Below, one piece after another: positions 7,782-16,377 of a DNA stretch of 26,633 bases. Position 1 is the first letter of the stretch, and the number at the start of each line of letters is the position of its first letter. Made by a program: the position numbers and the translations under genes. The notes beneath the pieces were generated by a model. It saw nothing but the letters and a program-made list of their open reading frames with translations. It had not been told where the DNA came from and did not search any database. Source of the stretch: CAZVAO01 sp964625175 (lineage in GTDB: Bacteria > Bacillota > UBA994 > PWPR01); contig CAZVAO010000018.1 of assembly GCA_964625175.1 (NCBI GenBank), positions 1 through 26,633 on the forward strand, in the 5' to 3' direction.

Positions 7782-10700
7782 ATGGAAATTTTTACGAGTA
7801 AAGCAATTAAAAAATATCAAGGATATTATTTAATTATTGTAATTCTATGTATAATCACAGTTCTTACTATATTTCTTGATAACGAGCCGCTAGCCACTAA
7901 AGAGGTGTGTACAATCACCCACCATGATCAGCATGTCATCAAGATTGGTGTGCTTGCAAAGCGTGGGCCAGAACAGTGCCTTCAGGAATGGGGTGCTACA
8001 GCTGATTTTCTTCAGCTTCATATTCCCGAACACGAGTTTCAGATTGTGCCACTGGCTTTTGAAGATGTAAACAAAAGTGTCGAGAATGAAGAAGTCGATT
8101 TTATACTTGTCAATTCTTCCATGTATGTTGACTTGGAGGTTAATTATGATGTGAGTCGTTTAGTTACTTTATTAAATTCTAAACTCAACCAAACAGTATT
8201 AAGTTTTGGTGGAGTAATCTTTTCTGCTATGGATAACCCTGCAGTCAATGATTTAGCAGACCTTAAAGGAACAAAATTTGCTGCAGTGGATAGCGATTCC
8301 TTTGGGGGATGGCAAATGGCTTGGATGGAGCTATCCGAACAAGGAATAGACCCAGACAGTTTTTTCGAGAGTACTACCTTTTTAGGGACTCATGACCAAG
8401 TCGTATTAGACGTATTGTCAGGTCAGTTTCAGGCAGGTACGGTTCGCTCTGATACCATTGAAAGAATGATTATGGAAGGGCTCATTCAGCAGAATCAGGT
8501 TAGGGTTCTTAACGCTAAGCAAGATCCTAATTTCCCTTTTTACTTGTCAACGGCATTATACCCAGAATGGCCACTAGGGAAGACCCACCATATTAGTGAT
8601 GAACTTTCCCATCAAGTCGCACTTGCTCTAATGAATATGAAAGCATCTGACCCAGCTGCTATGGATGCCTATATTGGCGGCTGGACTGTGCCGCAAAACT
8701 ATCAAAGTGTCCATAATACCCTAAAGGCGCTCAAGCTACATCCTTACGAAAATTACGGAGAAATTGGGCTGCGCGATCTAGTTATTCAGTACCGCACCTT
8801 TGTTCACTTAATCCTGTTATCATTTATTATTATATTGTTTTATGGGATCAAAACGAATCTCCTGAAAGATCAAGTATCCGAAGCTTTAACATTGTCAAAG
8901 ATAATGGAAGAGAGGGCTACTGAAGCGAGCCAAGCAAAAGGTCTTTTCCTGGCAAATATGAGTCATGAAATTCGAACCCCTATGAACGCAATTGTTGGAT
9001 TTGCCGAGTTAATGTCGAAAACAGACCTCACTGCAAAACAGCTTGATTACAATAGGAAGTTGCATCGCTCGGCTAACGCTTTGATGTCAATCATCAATAA
9101 TATTTTGGATTTCTCTAAAATTGAGGCGAATAAGGTCGAGTTGGATAAGCATCCCTTTGTCCTCTATGAAATTTTAAGTCAGCTTTCTAACTTGCTTACA
9201 TTCAAGGCAGAAGAAAAGCAAGTAGAGTTACTTTTTGATATTGAAAATAGCATGCCAGCCCATCTAATTGGCGATTCTCTGAAATTTACCCAAGTCTTAA
9301 CTAACCTTGTCAATAATGCACTGAAATTTACAAACCAAGGACAAGTAATCGTTAAAATTAGTCATGAGATTGAAAGCTCCTCAGAGGTGCGCTTGCACTG
9401 CCAAATTATTGACTCTGGAATTGGTATGACAAAGGAGCAGGTAGCCAGATTATTCTCGCCATTTACCCAGGCAGATGCCTCAACAACCCGGCGATTCGGT
9501 GGGACAGGCCTTGGTCTTACTATTTCCAAACAACTTGTTGAGTTGATGGGTGGCTCGATTGCTGTGGAGAGTGAATATGATAAGGGGAGCACCTTCACGT
9601 TTGATGTCCTTTTCAATTATGTGGATGATCCTTCAAAAGCGACGATTTATCCAGAGTCCTTAAGGGGGCGGCGCGCTTTGGTTGTAGATGATAATAGCGA
9701 ATCACGCAGGATTATCAGTAGAATGCTTAAAGCGTTTAAGCTTGAGGTGTATGAGGTGGGTTCTGGTGAAGCGGCGTTATCATTCCTCACCGAAAAGAAA
9801 ATTCCAATTGATCTGATTATATTGGATTACATGATGCCAGGCTTAAGTGGACTTGAGACAGCCCGTGAACTGCAGTCGCTATCGTTGAATTATGAAAGTC
9901 ACAATGTCATGATGATCTCAGCTTACGGTCGTGAAGAAGTAGTTCAAGAAGCAAAAATATTGGGGATTAAGCACTTTCTGGATAAGCCCGTTAATCCATC
10001 ATACTTGTATGACTGTATGATTGAGCTGTTTGGCTACGGAACAGCGTTTTCAAATCGATATTCAGACAAATTGGACCAGAAGAAACTGGATGATTATCGA
10101 GGAGCGCGTATCCTACTTGTTGAAGACAATGAAATTAATCAGCAAATTGCCTATGAATTGCTCACGTTAGAGGGCTTTGATGTTACGATTAGGTGCAATG
10201 GACTTGAAGCGCTTAACCTGCTAGAGCAATCAGAAACAATTAATTTCGATGTTGTACTTATGGATATTCAGATGCCAATTATGGATGGCAGAGAGGCAAC
10301 TCGTCGAATACGAGATCTAGATACTGCAATCAAAGATGTTCCAATAGTGGCATTGACAGCCCATGCGTTTGAGGAGGAACAAAAGCGCAATATTGAATGT
10401 GGCATGAATGATCAGATTAATAAGCCAATCGATGCGACGCAATTATTTCACGTCTTGGTTAAGTACCTAAAACCCCAGACGGATCCACCAAATGAGCCAA
10501 TCACAAGCACTGGATCTGGTTTAAAGAACGAACAGAGTTCAACAGGGTTTGAATTAGGGCCAGAGGACCTTCCTGGCTTCGATGTAGAAGGTGCATTGCT
10601 CAGAACAGGTGGTAAAGTTGATTTTCTAGAACAACTTTTGGGTGCTCTAAGGGTTCACGGCCAGGACGCATTGCGCGATATTGAGCGTCTTAAAGGACAA

Positions 10701-11174
10701 GAAAAGCTGGTAGAGATTATGCGAATTGTCCACACCATTAAAGGTTCAGCTGGGAACTTAGGAGCTTTGCAATTGTATAAAATTAGCGGAGAATTTGAAG
10801 GTATATTAAAGCAGGGGGATTTCAACAAGCCATTGTACGAGAAGTTTATTGCGGCGATTAAGCGCACGAACCAAACAATAGAAACCTATCTTTTATCGCG
10901 AAAAGCGGTTGAAAGAAGTGAATCCTACAGCATAAGTGATGACCATGAGGTTGATCATGAACAGATTACAAAGATGCTTCAGATATTACAGAAAAACTTA
11001 GAAGATTTTAGCGCGGACGCGATAGAGACAGCAATGAAAATCTCTCAATTATTGTCAGGCAACATTGCCCATGATTTCGATGCTACATTGCAGGCCGTTA
11101 AAGACCTATCATATAATGAGGCTCAGGAGCATTTAGCAGCCTTTAAATCTAAAATCAATTCGGTATTAGAATAG
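7782..11174 (+). CDS. Hybrid sensor histidine kinase: PhnD-like sensor, HisKA, HATPase, two receivers, HPt
   Basis: 1130 aa from the ATG at 7782, chosen for GGAGGG five bases upstream and the TATAAT at 7754. Order: a membrane anchor (about 15-35); an extracytoplasmic PhnD/phosphonate-binding-like domain (about 50-325, from VIKIGVLAKRGPEQC); a second membrane segment (HLILLSFIIILFYG, about 345-360). HisKA follows with His395 (MSHEIRTPMNA), then HATPase_c (NLVNNALKF, DSGIGM, FGGTGLGL). Receiver 1 has Asp682 and receiver 2 has Asp828. The HPt domain has His984 (HTIKGSAGNLG). A helical tail without a second phospho-His closes the protein. The layout predicts a His395-Asp-His984 relay. The ligand is probably a small anion or similar molecule, but is unknown. 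The stop overlaps the ribosome-binding site of the next gene, so the two are coupled. Confidence 0.9.
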   Translation: MEIFTSKAIKKYQGYYLIIVILCIITVLTIFLDNEPLATKEVCTITHHDQHVIKIGVLAKRGPEQCLQEWGATADFLQLHIPEHEFQIVPLAFEDVNKSVENEEVDFILVNSSMYVDLEVNYDVSRLVTLLNSKLNQTVLSFGGVIFSAMDNPAVNDLADLKGTKFAAVDSDSFGGWQMAWMELSEQGIDPDSFFESTTFLGTHDQVVLDVLSGQFQAGTVRSDTIERMIMEGLIQQNQVRVLNAKQDPNFPFYLSTALYPEWPLGKTHHISDELSHQVALALMNMKASDPAAMDAYIGGWTVPQNYQSVHNTLKALKLHPYENYGEIGLRDLVIQYRTFVHLILLSFIIILFYGIKTNLLKDQVSEALTLSKIMEERATEASQAKGLFLANMSHEIRTPMNAIVGFAELMSKTDLTAKQLDYNRKLHRSANALMSIINNILDFSKIEANKVELDKHPFVLYEILSQLSNLLTFKAEEKQVELLFDIENSMPAHLIGDSLKFTQVLTNLVNNALKFTNQGQVIVKISHEIESSSEVRLHCQIIDSGIGMTKEQVARLFSPFTQADASTTRRFGGTGLGLTISKQLVELMGGSIAVESEYDKGSTFTFDVLFNYVDDPSKATIYPESLRGRRALVVDDNSESRRIISRMLKAFKLEVYEVGSGEAALSFLTEKKIPIDLIILDYMMPGLSGLETARELQSLSLNYESHNVMMISAYGREEVVQEAKILGIKHFLDKPVNPSYLYDCMIELFGYGTAFSNRYSDKLDQKKLDDYRGARILLVEDNEINQQIAYELLTLEGFDVTIRCNGLEALNLLEQSETINFDVVLMDIQMPIMDGREATRRIRDLDTAIKDVPIVALTAHAFEEEQKRNIECGMNDQINKPIDATQLFHVLVKYLKPQTDPPNEPITSTGSGLKNEQSSTGFELGPEDLPGFDVEGALLRTGGKVDFLEQLLGALRVHGQDALRDIERLKGQEKLVEIMRIVHTIKGSAGNLGALQLYKISGEFEGILKQGDFNKPLYEKFIAAIKRTNQTIETYLLSRKAVERSESYSISDDHEVDHEQITKMLQILQKNLEDFSADAIETAMKISQLLSGNIAHDFDATLQAVKDLSYNEAQEHLAAFKSKINSVLE

Positions 11175-11182
11175 GAGATATC

Positions 11183-12151
11183 ATGGAAGAGACTAAAAAG
11201 AAAATCCTCATTATTGATGATAGTATCGAAAATATTAAGATTCTAATTGAGATGCTTAAGTCAAACTACACGGTTGTTTTTGCCACCAATGGACCTGCGG
11301 GTATTGCTATTGTCAAGAAGGGGGGTATTGATCTCATTCTCCTCGATGTTATAATGGATGGCATGGATGGTTACGAAGTATGCCAGAGATTAAAAGAGGA
11401 TGCAGATGTTGGTGATATCCCAATTATATTCGTTACAGCGGCTGCGGAATCTTTAGAAGAAGCAAAAGGTTTTAGTGTCGGAGGGGTCGACTATATTACC
11501 AAACCCTTTATTCCGATTGTTGTGCAAGCTCGTATTGAGAACCAACTGAAATTGGCGGCGGCAATCAAAGAACTAAAAAGGATGTATACATTAGCACTAG
11601 ACGCCAATCCAATCACCCAATTACCTGGGAATAATAGTATTGTGAAACATGTTTCACAATTAATGGAGGATGGCGAACAACGCTATGTGCTTTATGCTGA
11701 TCTAGACAACTTTAAGGCCTTCAATGATACCTATGGATTTGCGAATGGTGATCGAGTCATCTATGATACTGTAGAACAAATGAAAGAGGTTGCGGTCGCA
11801 CTTAATATCTCCGATAAGATATTTCTAGGGCATATTGGTGGGGATGATTTCGTCATAACGGTTGACTGTGATATTGCAGAAGTATTTATAGATCGATTCA
11901 TTAGGAGCTTCGATCAGATGATCAGAAAGCATTATAATGAGGATGACTTGAATCGGGGGACTATCCGTGTAAAAAACCGCCAGGGCGATTGGCAAGAATT
12001 CCCCTTAATCACCATTAGTATTGCAGGTGTTGACCTCAGTGAAGCGGCTTATGATAGTTACTTCAGTTTGATTGATAACTGTACCGCCATGAAGACAAAA
12101 GCAAAAAAGATTAAGGGCAGTGTTTTTATTAAAGATCGAAGACATGCCTAG
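11183..12151 (+). CDS. Response regulator: receiver plus GGDEF-like domain (GGDDF)
   Basis: 322 aa. The receiver domain spans ~7-120, with phospho-acceptor Asp55 (LILLDVIMDGMDG) and acidic pair Asp12/Asp13. A GGDEF-type domain follows a short linker and begins with the NPITQLPGN motif; YADLDNFKAFNDTYGFANGD is the usual metal/substrate region. The signature is GGDDF (220-223 plus Gly219), with Asp in place of the catalytic-loop Glu, so cyclase activity is uncertain. Receiver-GGDEF proteins (PleD/WspR type) make c-di-GMP on phosphorylation; this one is probably the output of the kinase encoded 8 bases upstream. AGGAG overlaps the kinase stop. No EAL domain is present. Confidence 0.85.
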   Translation: MEETKKKILIIDDSIENIKILIEMLKSNYTVVFATNGPAGIAIVKKGGIDLILLDVIMDGMDGYEVCQRLKEDADVGDIPIIFVTAAAESLEEAKGFSVGGVDYITKPFIPIVVQARIENQLKLAAAIKELKRMYTLALDANPITQLPGNNSIVKHVSQLMEDGEQRYVLYADLDNFKAFNDTYGFANGDRVIYDTVEQMKEVAVALNISDKIFLGHIGGDDFVITVDCDIAEVFIDRFIRSFDQMIRKHYNEDDLNRGTIRVKNRQGDWQEFPLITISIAGVDLSEAAYDSYFSLIDNCTAMKTKAKKIKGSVFIKDRRHA

Positions 12152-12221
12152 AGTCTGGTCCATAGAGCTCGATTTAATTTTTATAAAATTGGTTGAATGA
12201 TTAATGTTATAAATTTGTGAC

Positions 12222-12252
12222 AAGGCATCAATAACGAATTGATGCCTTTTTA
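12222..12252 (+). terminator. Intrinsic terminator of the signalling operon
   Basis: AAGGCATCAAT (12222-12232) and ATTGATGCCTT (12238-12248) form an 11-bp stem with a 5-nt loop, running into TTTTT (12247-12251). It lies 70 bases after the stop. Confidence 0.9.
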
Positions 12253-12294
12253 CTTCACTAGTTATCGGACAATGAAAGTATGTTTGTTGCGAAT

Positions 12295-12356
12295 TATGGA
12301 AAGTAAACTTGACATTTTGTATTTATATGATAGAATATGGAAAGCAAGCTTTACAT
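12295..12356 (+). promoter_or_regulatory. Promoter with duplicated operator-like repeats
   Basis: TTGACA (12309-12314), a 16-base spacer and TAGAAT (12331-12336) make a good sigma-A promoter, with a start of transcription near 12343. Two 21-base direct repeats with 18 of 21 matches lie at 12295-12315 and 12336-12356, 41 bases apart. Each has an inner inverted repeat; the second is a perfect AAAGC-AA-GCTTT. They cover the -35 box and the start region, so the HTH protein just downstream could repress its own promoter by binding both. Confidence 0.65.
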
Positions 12357-12375
12357 AGATGGGAGTGATGCCATA

Positions 12376-12576
12376 TTGAAGAATCATTTAGAAGAAATCC
12401 GCAAAGCGAGTAAAATCAGTCAAGAAGAGTTGGCAAAAGCGCTCAAGGTGTCGCGTCAAACGATTGGGTCTTTAGAAAATGGTCGCTACAATCCATCGAT
12501 TACCTTAGCTTTCAAAATCGCCAACTATTTTAAGATGCCTATTGAAGATATATTTATTTATGAGGAGGACGAGTAA
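12376..12576 (+). CDS. Small Cro/CI-type HTH regulator
   Basis: 66 aa, almost all one helix-turn-helix domain (NHLEEIRKASKISQEELA, then KVSRQTIGSLENGRYNPS), ending in IEDIFIYEEDE as typical members do. I chose TTG at 12376 with GGGAGTGA upstream: the in-frame ATG at 12337 lies directly after the -10 box, before the expected transcript start, and would add 13 residues not seen in the family. The gene is followed immediately by a membrane-protein gene, a common pairing in Firmicutes. It probably represses its own operon through the repeats at 12295-12356. Confidence 0.85.
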   Translation: MKNHLEEIRKASKISQEELAKALKVSRQTIGSLENGRYNPSITLAFKIANYFKMPIEDIFIYEEDE

Positions 12577-13008
12577 GTGAAGAATAAGACATTTGATTAC
12601 ATGATCAGTATCGGTGGAATTATACTATTTGTAATCGGGTTATACCTAGTAAGAAGCCTAGAGAGTCCACAGGGGGCTATGAAGGCCTTCCCTTATATTT
12701 GTATTGGAATAGGTGCGGGTCTTTTTGGTCACAGTCAAGGGAATATCATTACTGAAAATATATTTGCGAAAAATCCTGATATGGCCAAGCAGTTTGAAAT
12801 CGATGCTAATGATGAACGAAATCGGATGATTGCTAATCGTGCAAAGGCAAAAGCGTTTGATTTGATGATTTACGTTTATGGGGCAATTATGCTAACCCTA
12901 TCGTTAATGGGCGTTAAGCTGACAGCCGTACTGATAAGTGTAGCAGCCTATTTGTTGGTTGTTGGTTACTATCTCTATTATCAGCTCCGATACCAACGTG
13001 AAATGTAA
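12577..13008 (+). CDS. Membrane protein co-encoded with the HTH regulator
   Basis: 143 aa, GTG start directly after the regulator's stop, with GAGGAGG in the end of that gene, so translation is coupled. About four hydrophobic segments occur in two pairs (roughly 8-26, 34-50, 95-115 and 118-138). Between the pairs is a charged segment with EIDANDERNRMI and AKAKAF, a motif shared by small integral membrane proteins that accompany such regulators. No catalytic motif is seen. The function is unknown; it may modulate the regulator or respond to membrane stress. Confidence 0.8.
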   Translation: MKNKTFDYMISIGGIILFVIGLYLVRSLESPQGAMKAFPYICIGIGAGLFGHSQGNIITENIFAKNPDMAKQFEIDANDERNRMIANRAKAKAFDLMIYVYGAIMLTLSLMGVKLTAVLISVAAYLLVVGYYLYYQLRYQREM

Positions 13009-13088
13009 GTGTTGACTTCAACTCGCCAAGAATTAGGTGTATGATGAAGGAGAATTCTAGAATGGTTAGTTTAGTTGAGGTGAGTTGA

Positions 13089-13934
13089 ATGAATAATCAA
13101 GAAACGGCCTTTTACCCGCAGGATGAGATGACGACTATGTTGTTGCCGGTTACACAGGGATGCCCCTATAACCAGTGTGTATTCTGTAATATGTATCAGG
13201 ATTATAGCTATCAAGAAATACATCTTCAGGAAATTGAGATGCAATTGATGAACGGTTACCCCTACACAGAGAAGATCTTTTTACTTGGTGCGGATCCCTT
13301 AACGGTTGGGTTTGATCATATGGCACGGATTTTAAGCATGGTGCAACAGTACCTTCCTTATTGCGCACAGGTGGCCTCCTATGCATCTATTAGAAGTATA
13401 AGTAACTATACGGTTGAAGAACTCGCCTTTTTACATAACTCGGGGTTGCGTCTGCTCTATATCGGCTTCGAAACAGGGAGCAATGCTATTTTAAAGTTAA
13501 TCAACAAGGGACATACCGTCGAACAAGCTATAGCTCAGGCGCTGAAGTTAAATCAGGCCCATCTGCCTTTCAATACAATCGTCATGTATGGGATTGCTGG
13601 CAAGGGCGAATCGCTAGCTAATGCCCAAGCGACGGCAGCAATGATTAATTCATTTGATACTCAAAAAGTAATTACTATGTGTTTGAAAGTTTTCCATGGC
13701 ACAGAGTTGGATCAGATGGTAAGGCGCGGCAAGTTTTTGCAAGCTGATCGCACTGAATGTCTTTTGGAGATTAAAACGTTAGTTGAGCAGCTTAATCCAC
13801 GCAATTCGCTGCTTTTTGATACAACGCACCCCACCAATATTATTAAAATTCAAGGCCGATTACCACAGGATCGAGCTAAGCTCATCGCAAAAATTACGCA
13901 CAATATAGAGCTTAATGCCGGTGCGACCCACTAA
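13089..13934 (+). CDS. Radical SAM protein, CX4CX2C subfamily
   Basis: 281 aa. The Fe-S/SAM motif is CPYNQCVFC (Cys25, Cys30, Cys33), with four residues between the first two cysteines rather than the usual three. IFLLGADPLTV replaces the usual GGEP strand, and IGFETGSNAIL plus NTIVMYGIAGKGES are typical of the Elp3/MiaB/HemN-like barrel. No B12 domain, SPASM domain or extra ferredoxin cluster is seen, so substrate and reaction are unknown. GAGGTGA lies 5 bases before the ATG. The gap to the DHH gene is 40 bases, so co-transcription is likely. Confidence 0.85.
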   Translation: MNNQETAFYPQDEMTTMLLPVTQGCPYNQCVFCNMYQDYSYQEIHLQEIEMQLMNGYPYTEKIFLLGADPLTVGFDHMARILSMVQQYLPYCAQVASYASIRSISNYTVEELAFLHNSGLRLLYIGFETGSNAILKLINKGHTVEQAIAQALKLNQAHLPFNTIVMYGIAGKGESLANAQATAAMINSFDTQKVITMCLKVFHGTELDQMVRRGKFLQADRTECLLEIKTLVEQLNPRNSLLFDTTHPTNIIKIQGRLPQDRAKLIAKITHNIELNAGATH

Positions 13935-13974
13935 GAGAGGGCTATGCTCATAACCATATTATAAAGGAGAACGA

Positions 13975-14847
13975 ATGATGAAGTGTTTTTATCATAATGA
14001 TTTAGATGGCCGCTGTGCCGCTTTTTGGGTACTTAAAGAGAATCCAGCCTGTACGTGTATTCCCATCAACTATGGGATTGATTTCCCATTCGAGACTATC
14101 GGGAATGGAGAAAGGATCTACATTGTTGATTATTCCATTCAGCCCACTGAGATGGAACAACTTTTAGCCATCACTCAGGATGTCATTTGGATTGACCATC
14201 ATATCAGTGCCATTAATCGTTATCAGGGATTTGGTAGCGCGATTAAAGGTATTCGTTATAATGGAATCTCTGGATGTATGTTAACTTACTTGTATTTCAA
14301 CGTGTTTAATCAACGGGATGTGGATTCTTGTGAAATCCAATCAGCACGAGAGAGAGAAGAGGCGAATATTCCTTGGTTCACGAAGTATATCGATGATCGA
14401 GATGTCTGGACTTTTAACTACGGTAATCAGACAAAGTTCTTTACGATTGCTTTCTACATCTATGATTTTCTGCCGACCGATCATGTTTGGGAGGAGATGT
14501 TAGAGTTGCAAAATGAGAATCAATATATTGGTGAAGGACGCGTGATGCAAAAATACCAGGACGGTTGGGCCAAGAGGTATATGAGACTAGGATTTGAAAC
14601 CGATTTCGAAGGGCTCAACTGTTTTGCTCTTAATTTAGGGATGTGTAGCAGCAATTATTTTGATAGTGTGGCACACAAGGATTATGATGTGCTAATTGCC
14701 TACGCTTTTAATGGTGACAGTTATGCATTTAAGCTATTTTCAACAAAAGTGAATGTTTCGGAGATTGCTATTAAGTATGGTGGCGGTGGCCATAAAGGGG
14801 CGGCGGGTTTTGAATCAAAAACGATTCCATTCAGCAAGCGCAGCTGA
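13975..14847 (+). CDS. DHH/DHHA1-family phosphoesterase
   Basis: 290 aa (289 from the adjacent ATG at 13978). The N-terminal DHH domain shows FYHNDLDGRCAA (Asp9 and Asp11 as metal ligands), IVDYS and the signature WIDHH near residues 74-78. The C-terminal DHHA1 domain ends with KYGGGGHKGAAGF, which binds substrate. Relatives include RecJ, oligoribonuclease NrnA and cyclic-dinucleotide phosphodiesterases. There is no membrane or PAS domain, so it is not GdpP-like. It probably cleaves short RNA, DNA or nucleotide phosphodiesters; the exact substrate is open. AAAGGAG precedes the start. The stop is TGA, followed in frame by another stop within a few codons, so it is not a selenocysteine site. 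Confidence 0.85.
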   Translation: MMKCFYHNDLDGRCAAFWVLKENPACTCIPINYGIDFPFETIGNGERIYIVDYSIQPTEMEQLLAITQDVIWIDHHISAINRYQGFGSAIKGIRYNGISGCMLTYLYFNVFNQRDVDSCEIQSAREREEANIPWFTKYIDDRDVWTFNYGNQTKFFTIAFYIYDFLPTDHVWEEMLELQNENQYIGEGRVMQKYQDGWAKRYMRLGFETDFEGLNCFALNLGMCSSNYFDSVAHKDYDVLIAYAFNGDSYAFKLFSTKVNVSEIAIKYGGGGHKGAAGFESKTIPFSKRS

Positions 14848-14876
14848 GTATTAGAATAATCAATAATATATAAATA

Positions 14877-14930
14877 CGTTGGACAGTTGAAATGTTGGTA
14901 TGTTGGAAAACTGGAAAGTTTGAAGGTTGC
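14877..14930 (+). repeat. Degenerate short tandem repeat (GTTGGA/AGTTGAA units)
   Basis: A purine- and T-rich strand repeats units such as GTTGGAC, AGTTGAA, TGTTGG, TGTTGGA, ACTGGA, AGTTTGA and AGGTTG with a period of 7-9 bases. It lies 30 bases after the DHH gene. The rest of 14848-15064 holds only the terminator at 14985. Confidence 0.5.
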
Positions 14931-14984
14931 TTGATTCTAAAAAATCGTCTTCTTTTAGTTTCCAAAAAATTCTTATCCTATAAC

Positions 14985-15012
14985 AAAACCTCACAACTTA
15001 TTGTGAGGTTTT
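14985..15012. terminator. Bidirectional terminator between the DHH gene and the nuclease
   Basis: AAAACCTCACAA (14985-14996) and TTGTGAGGTTTT (15001-15012) form a perfect 12-bp stem with a 4-nt loop. T-rich tails lie on both sides, so it can serve both convergent genes. Confidence 0.85.
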
Positions 15013-15064
15013 ATATATTTCAGTAGCAATATGTTGAATCATAGAATTAATGCTAGTTCTAGGC

Positions 15065-15164
15065 NNNNNNNNNNNNNNNNNNNNNNNNNNNNNNNNNNNN
15101 NNNNNNNNNNNNNNNNNNNNNNNNNNNNNNNNNNNNNNNNNNNNNNNNNNNNNNNNNNNNNNNN
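15065..15164. other. Assembly gap of 100 N
   Basis: Exactly 100 unknown bases, the conventional filler for a gap of unknown length. It removes the 3' end of the nuclease gene. Any reading frame drawn through it is meaningless. Confidence 0.98.
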
Positions 15165-16309
15165 TGATAGTCTGTGTTGTATTGACCCACGTTACCAATA
15201 ACGTCAAAGGTATCACCAACCTGGAAGAAGTCTGGGTTAATATAAGGATCCAGATACTTGTCTACTCTGATTACGCTAGCTGTATCGTCCTTCTCGATAA
15301 CGACATCATATCCCTTTTGTCCTTCAATCTCAACAATACGAGTGACTGTCACATCATTGACGCGAATATAGTAGGCCTCGTAAGCCTCACCGATTTGATC
15401 GAGCGTAATCACCTCGGGTTGAATGTCATGACCCTCAGAAACTTTGGTAATTTTTTTATCAAGAATATCACTGAGTTCCATGAGCCCGTTATACTCGGTA
15501 ATTTTAGCAGTTAAGGCAATTTCATTGCCTTTTACTATGGCCATGTAATTGTATTTGTTGGTATAGACATAGACGGCACCGGACTCATCTTGGATAAAGG
15601 CATTTTTGCCAATCACTGACGTAATGATTCCGCCCGTAATCGCATTAGAGCCGAGAGGAATCTGCCGTAGTTCACCAAGTGTACGAACTTCAGCGACCTT
15701 TTCATAATCGTAATTGGGGTCTTTTTCACCCCAGATTTTGATATCTGCGTCTTGCGCTTGGCGCTCCAACTTAATCATAGTGGGGTTATACTTATAATCG
15801 CCATAGAGATACTTTACATAGGCAAGACCTTCTTCTACAAGTTTGTAGTTGAGCAACTCACCATCAACCCATACCCAAGCCAAGAGGCGGTCATAGGAGT
15901 CAAAGATATCGCTTTCCTCATCTTTCTCGAGGATGATTTGCTTTGCTTCGCTCAGCACTTTCAGTGTGTAGTCTTTTGCTGCCTGTGCCCAAGGTTGCAT
16001 GCCTTCAGTGGGCGAAGAGATCTCAGGTGTGTCGATTGCGAGGAAGCGCGTATTGACAGGTAAACCACCTACGATAAATGTAGCGGTATCACCATCGGCT
16101 GTACCTTTTAGTTCAACAACCTCATAACCATCATCCATGAAGTTTAAATTGGTAAAATCAAGATCCGGAAGTGTCGGCATTTCGACGGTTGTTGGCGGTG
16201 GAGTAACGTCTGTAGGCTCAGCTGGTGATGTTGTGTTTTGACAACCACTTAGAACGAATATGAGTGTTAGTAGTAACAAGAAAATCTTTTTGTTCATTAT
16301 TTTCTTCAC
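15165..16309 (-). CDS. Surface thermonuclease-type lipoprotein with C-terminal OB-like region (3' end in gap)
   Basis: About 380 residues are visible. Signal peptide with lipobox LSGC (Cys23), then a Pro/Thr-rich linker. The staphylococcal-nuclease domain (about 62-200) shows Asp72/Asp74 in ADGDT, Arg88, Asp93 and Glu96 in RFLAIDTPE, and Arg141 in YDRLLAWVWVDG. This is the full catalytic and calcium set with the spacing of the family, so an active extracellular DNase/RNase is expected. Residues ~215-380 (ITGGIITSVIGKNAFIQDESGAVYVY...) look like an OB-fold nucleic-acid-binding region, as in YhcR-type nucleases. It is the last gene of the ABC-importer operon. The GTG at 16309 follows GAAAGGAA; ATG at 16297 is an alternative. 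The C-terminus is unknown. Confidence 0.85.
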
Positions 16310-16333
16310 ACTGTGGTTCCTTTCAATAGATTA

Positions 16334-16358
16334 AGGGGGAAGGACTAGCCTTCCCCCT
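16334..16358 (-). promoter_or_regulatory. Intercistronic hairpin between the binding protein and the nuclease
   Basis: A perfect GC-rich stem (GGGGGAAGG at 16335-16343 with CCTTCCCCC at 16349-16357, plus one A-T pair) has a 5-nt loop. It lies about 20 bases after the binding-protein stop. On the minus strand it is followed by TTAATCTATTG, a poor T-tract, so it may be a leaky terminator or an RNA-stabilising structure that sets a high binding-protein to nuclease ratio. Confidence 0.65.
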
Positions 16359-16377
16359 CAAAAGTACAAACAATTAA

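Noticed and set aside
14998..15219. Open frames running through the N stretch on either strand
   Set aside because: They exist only because N was translated as unknown residues. A possible tail of the nuclease (to a TAA in the 14985-15012 hairpin) cannot be confirmed without the missing bases.
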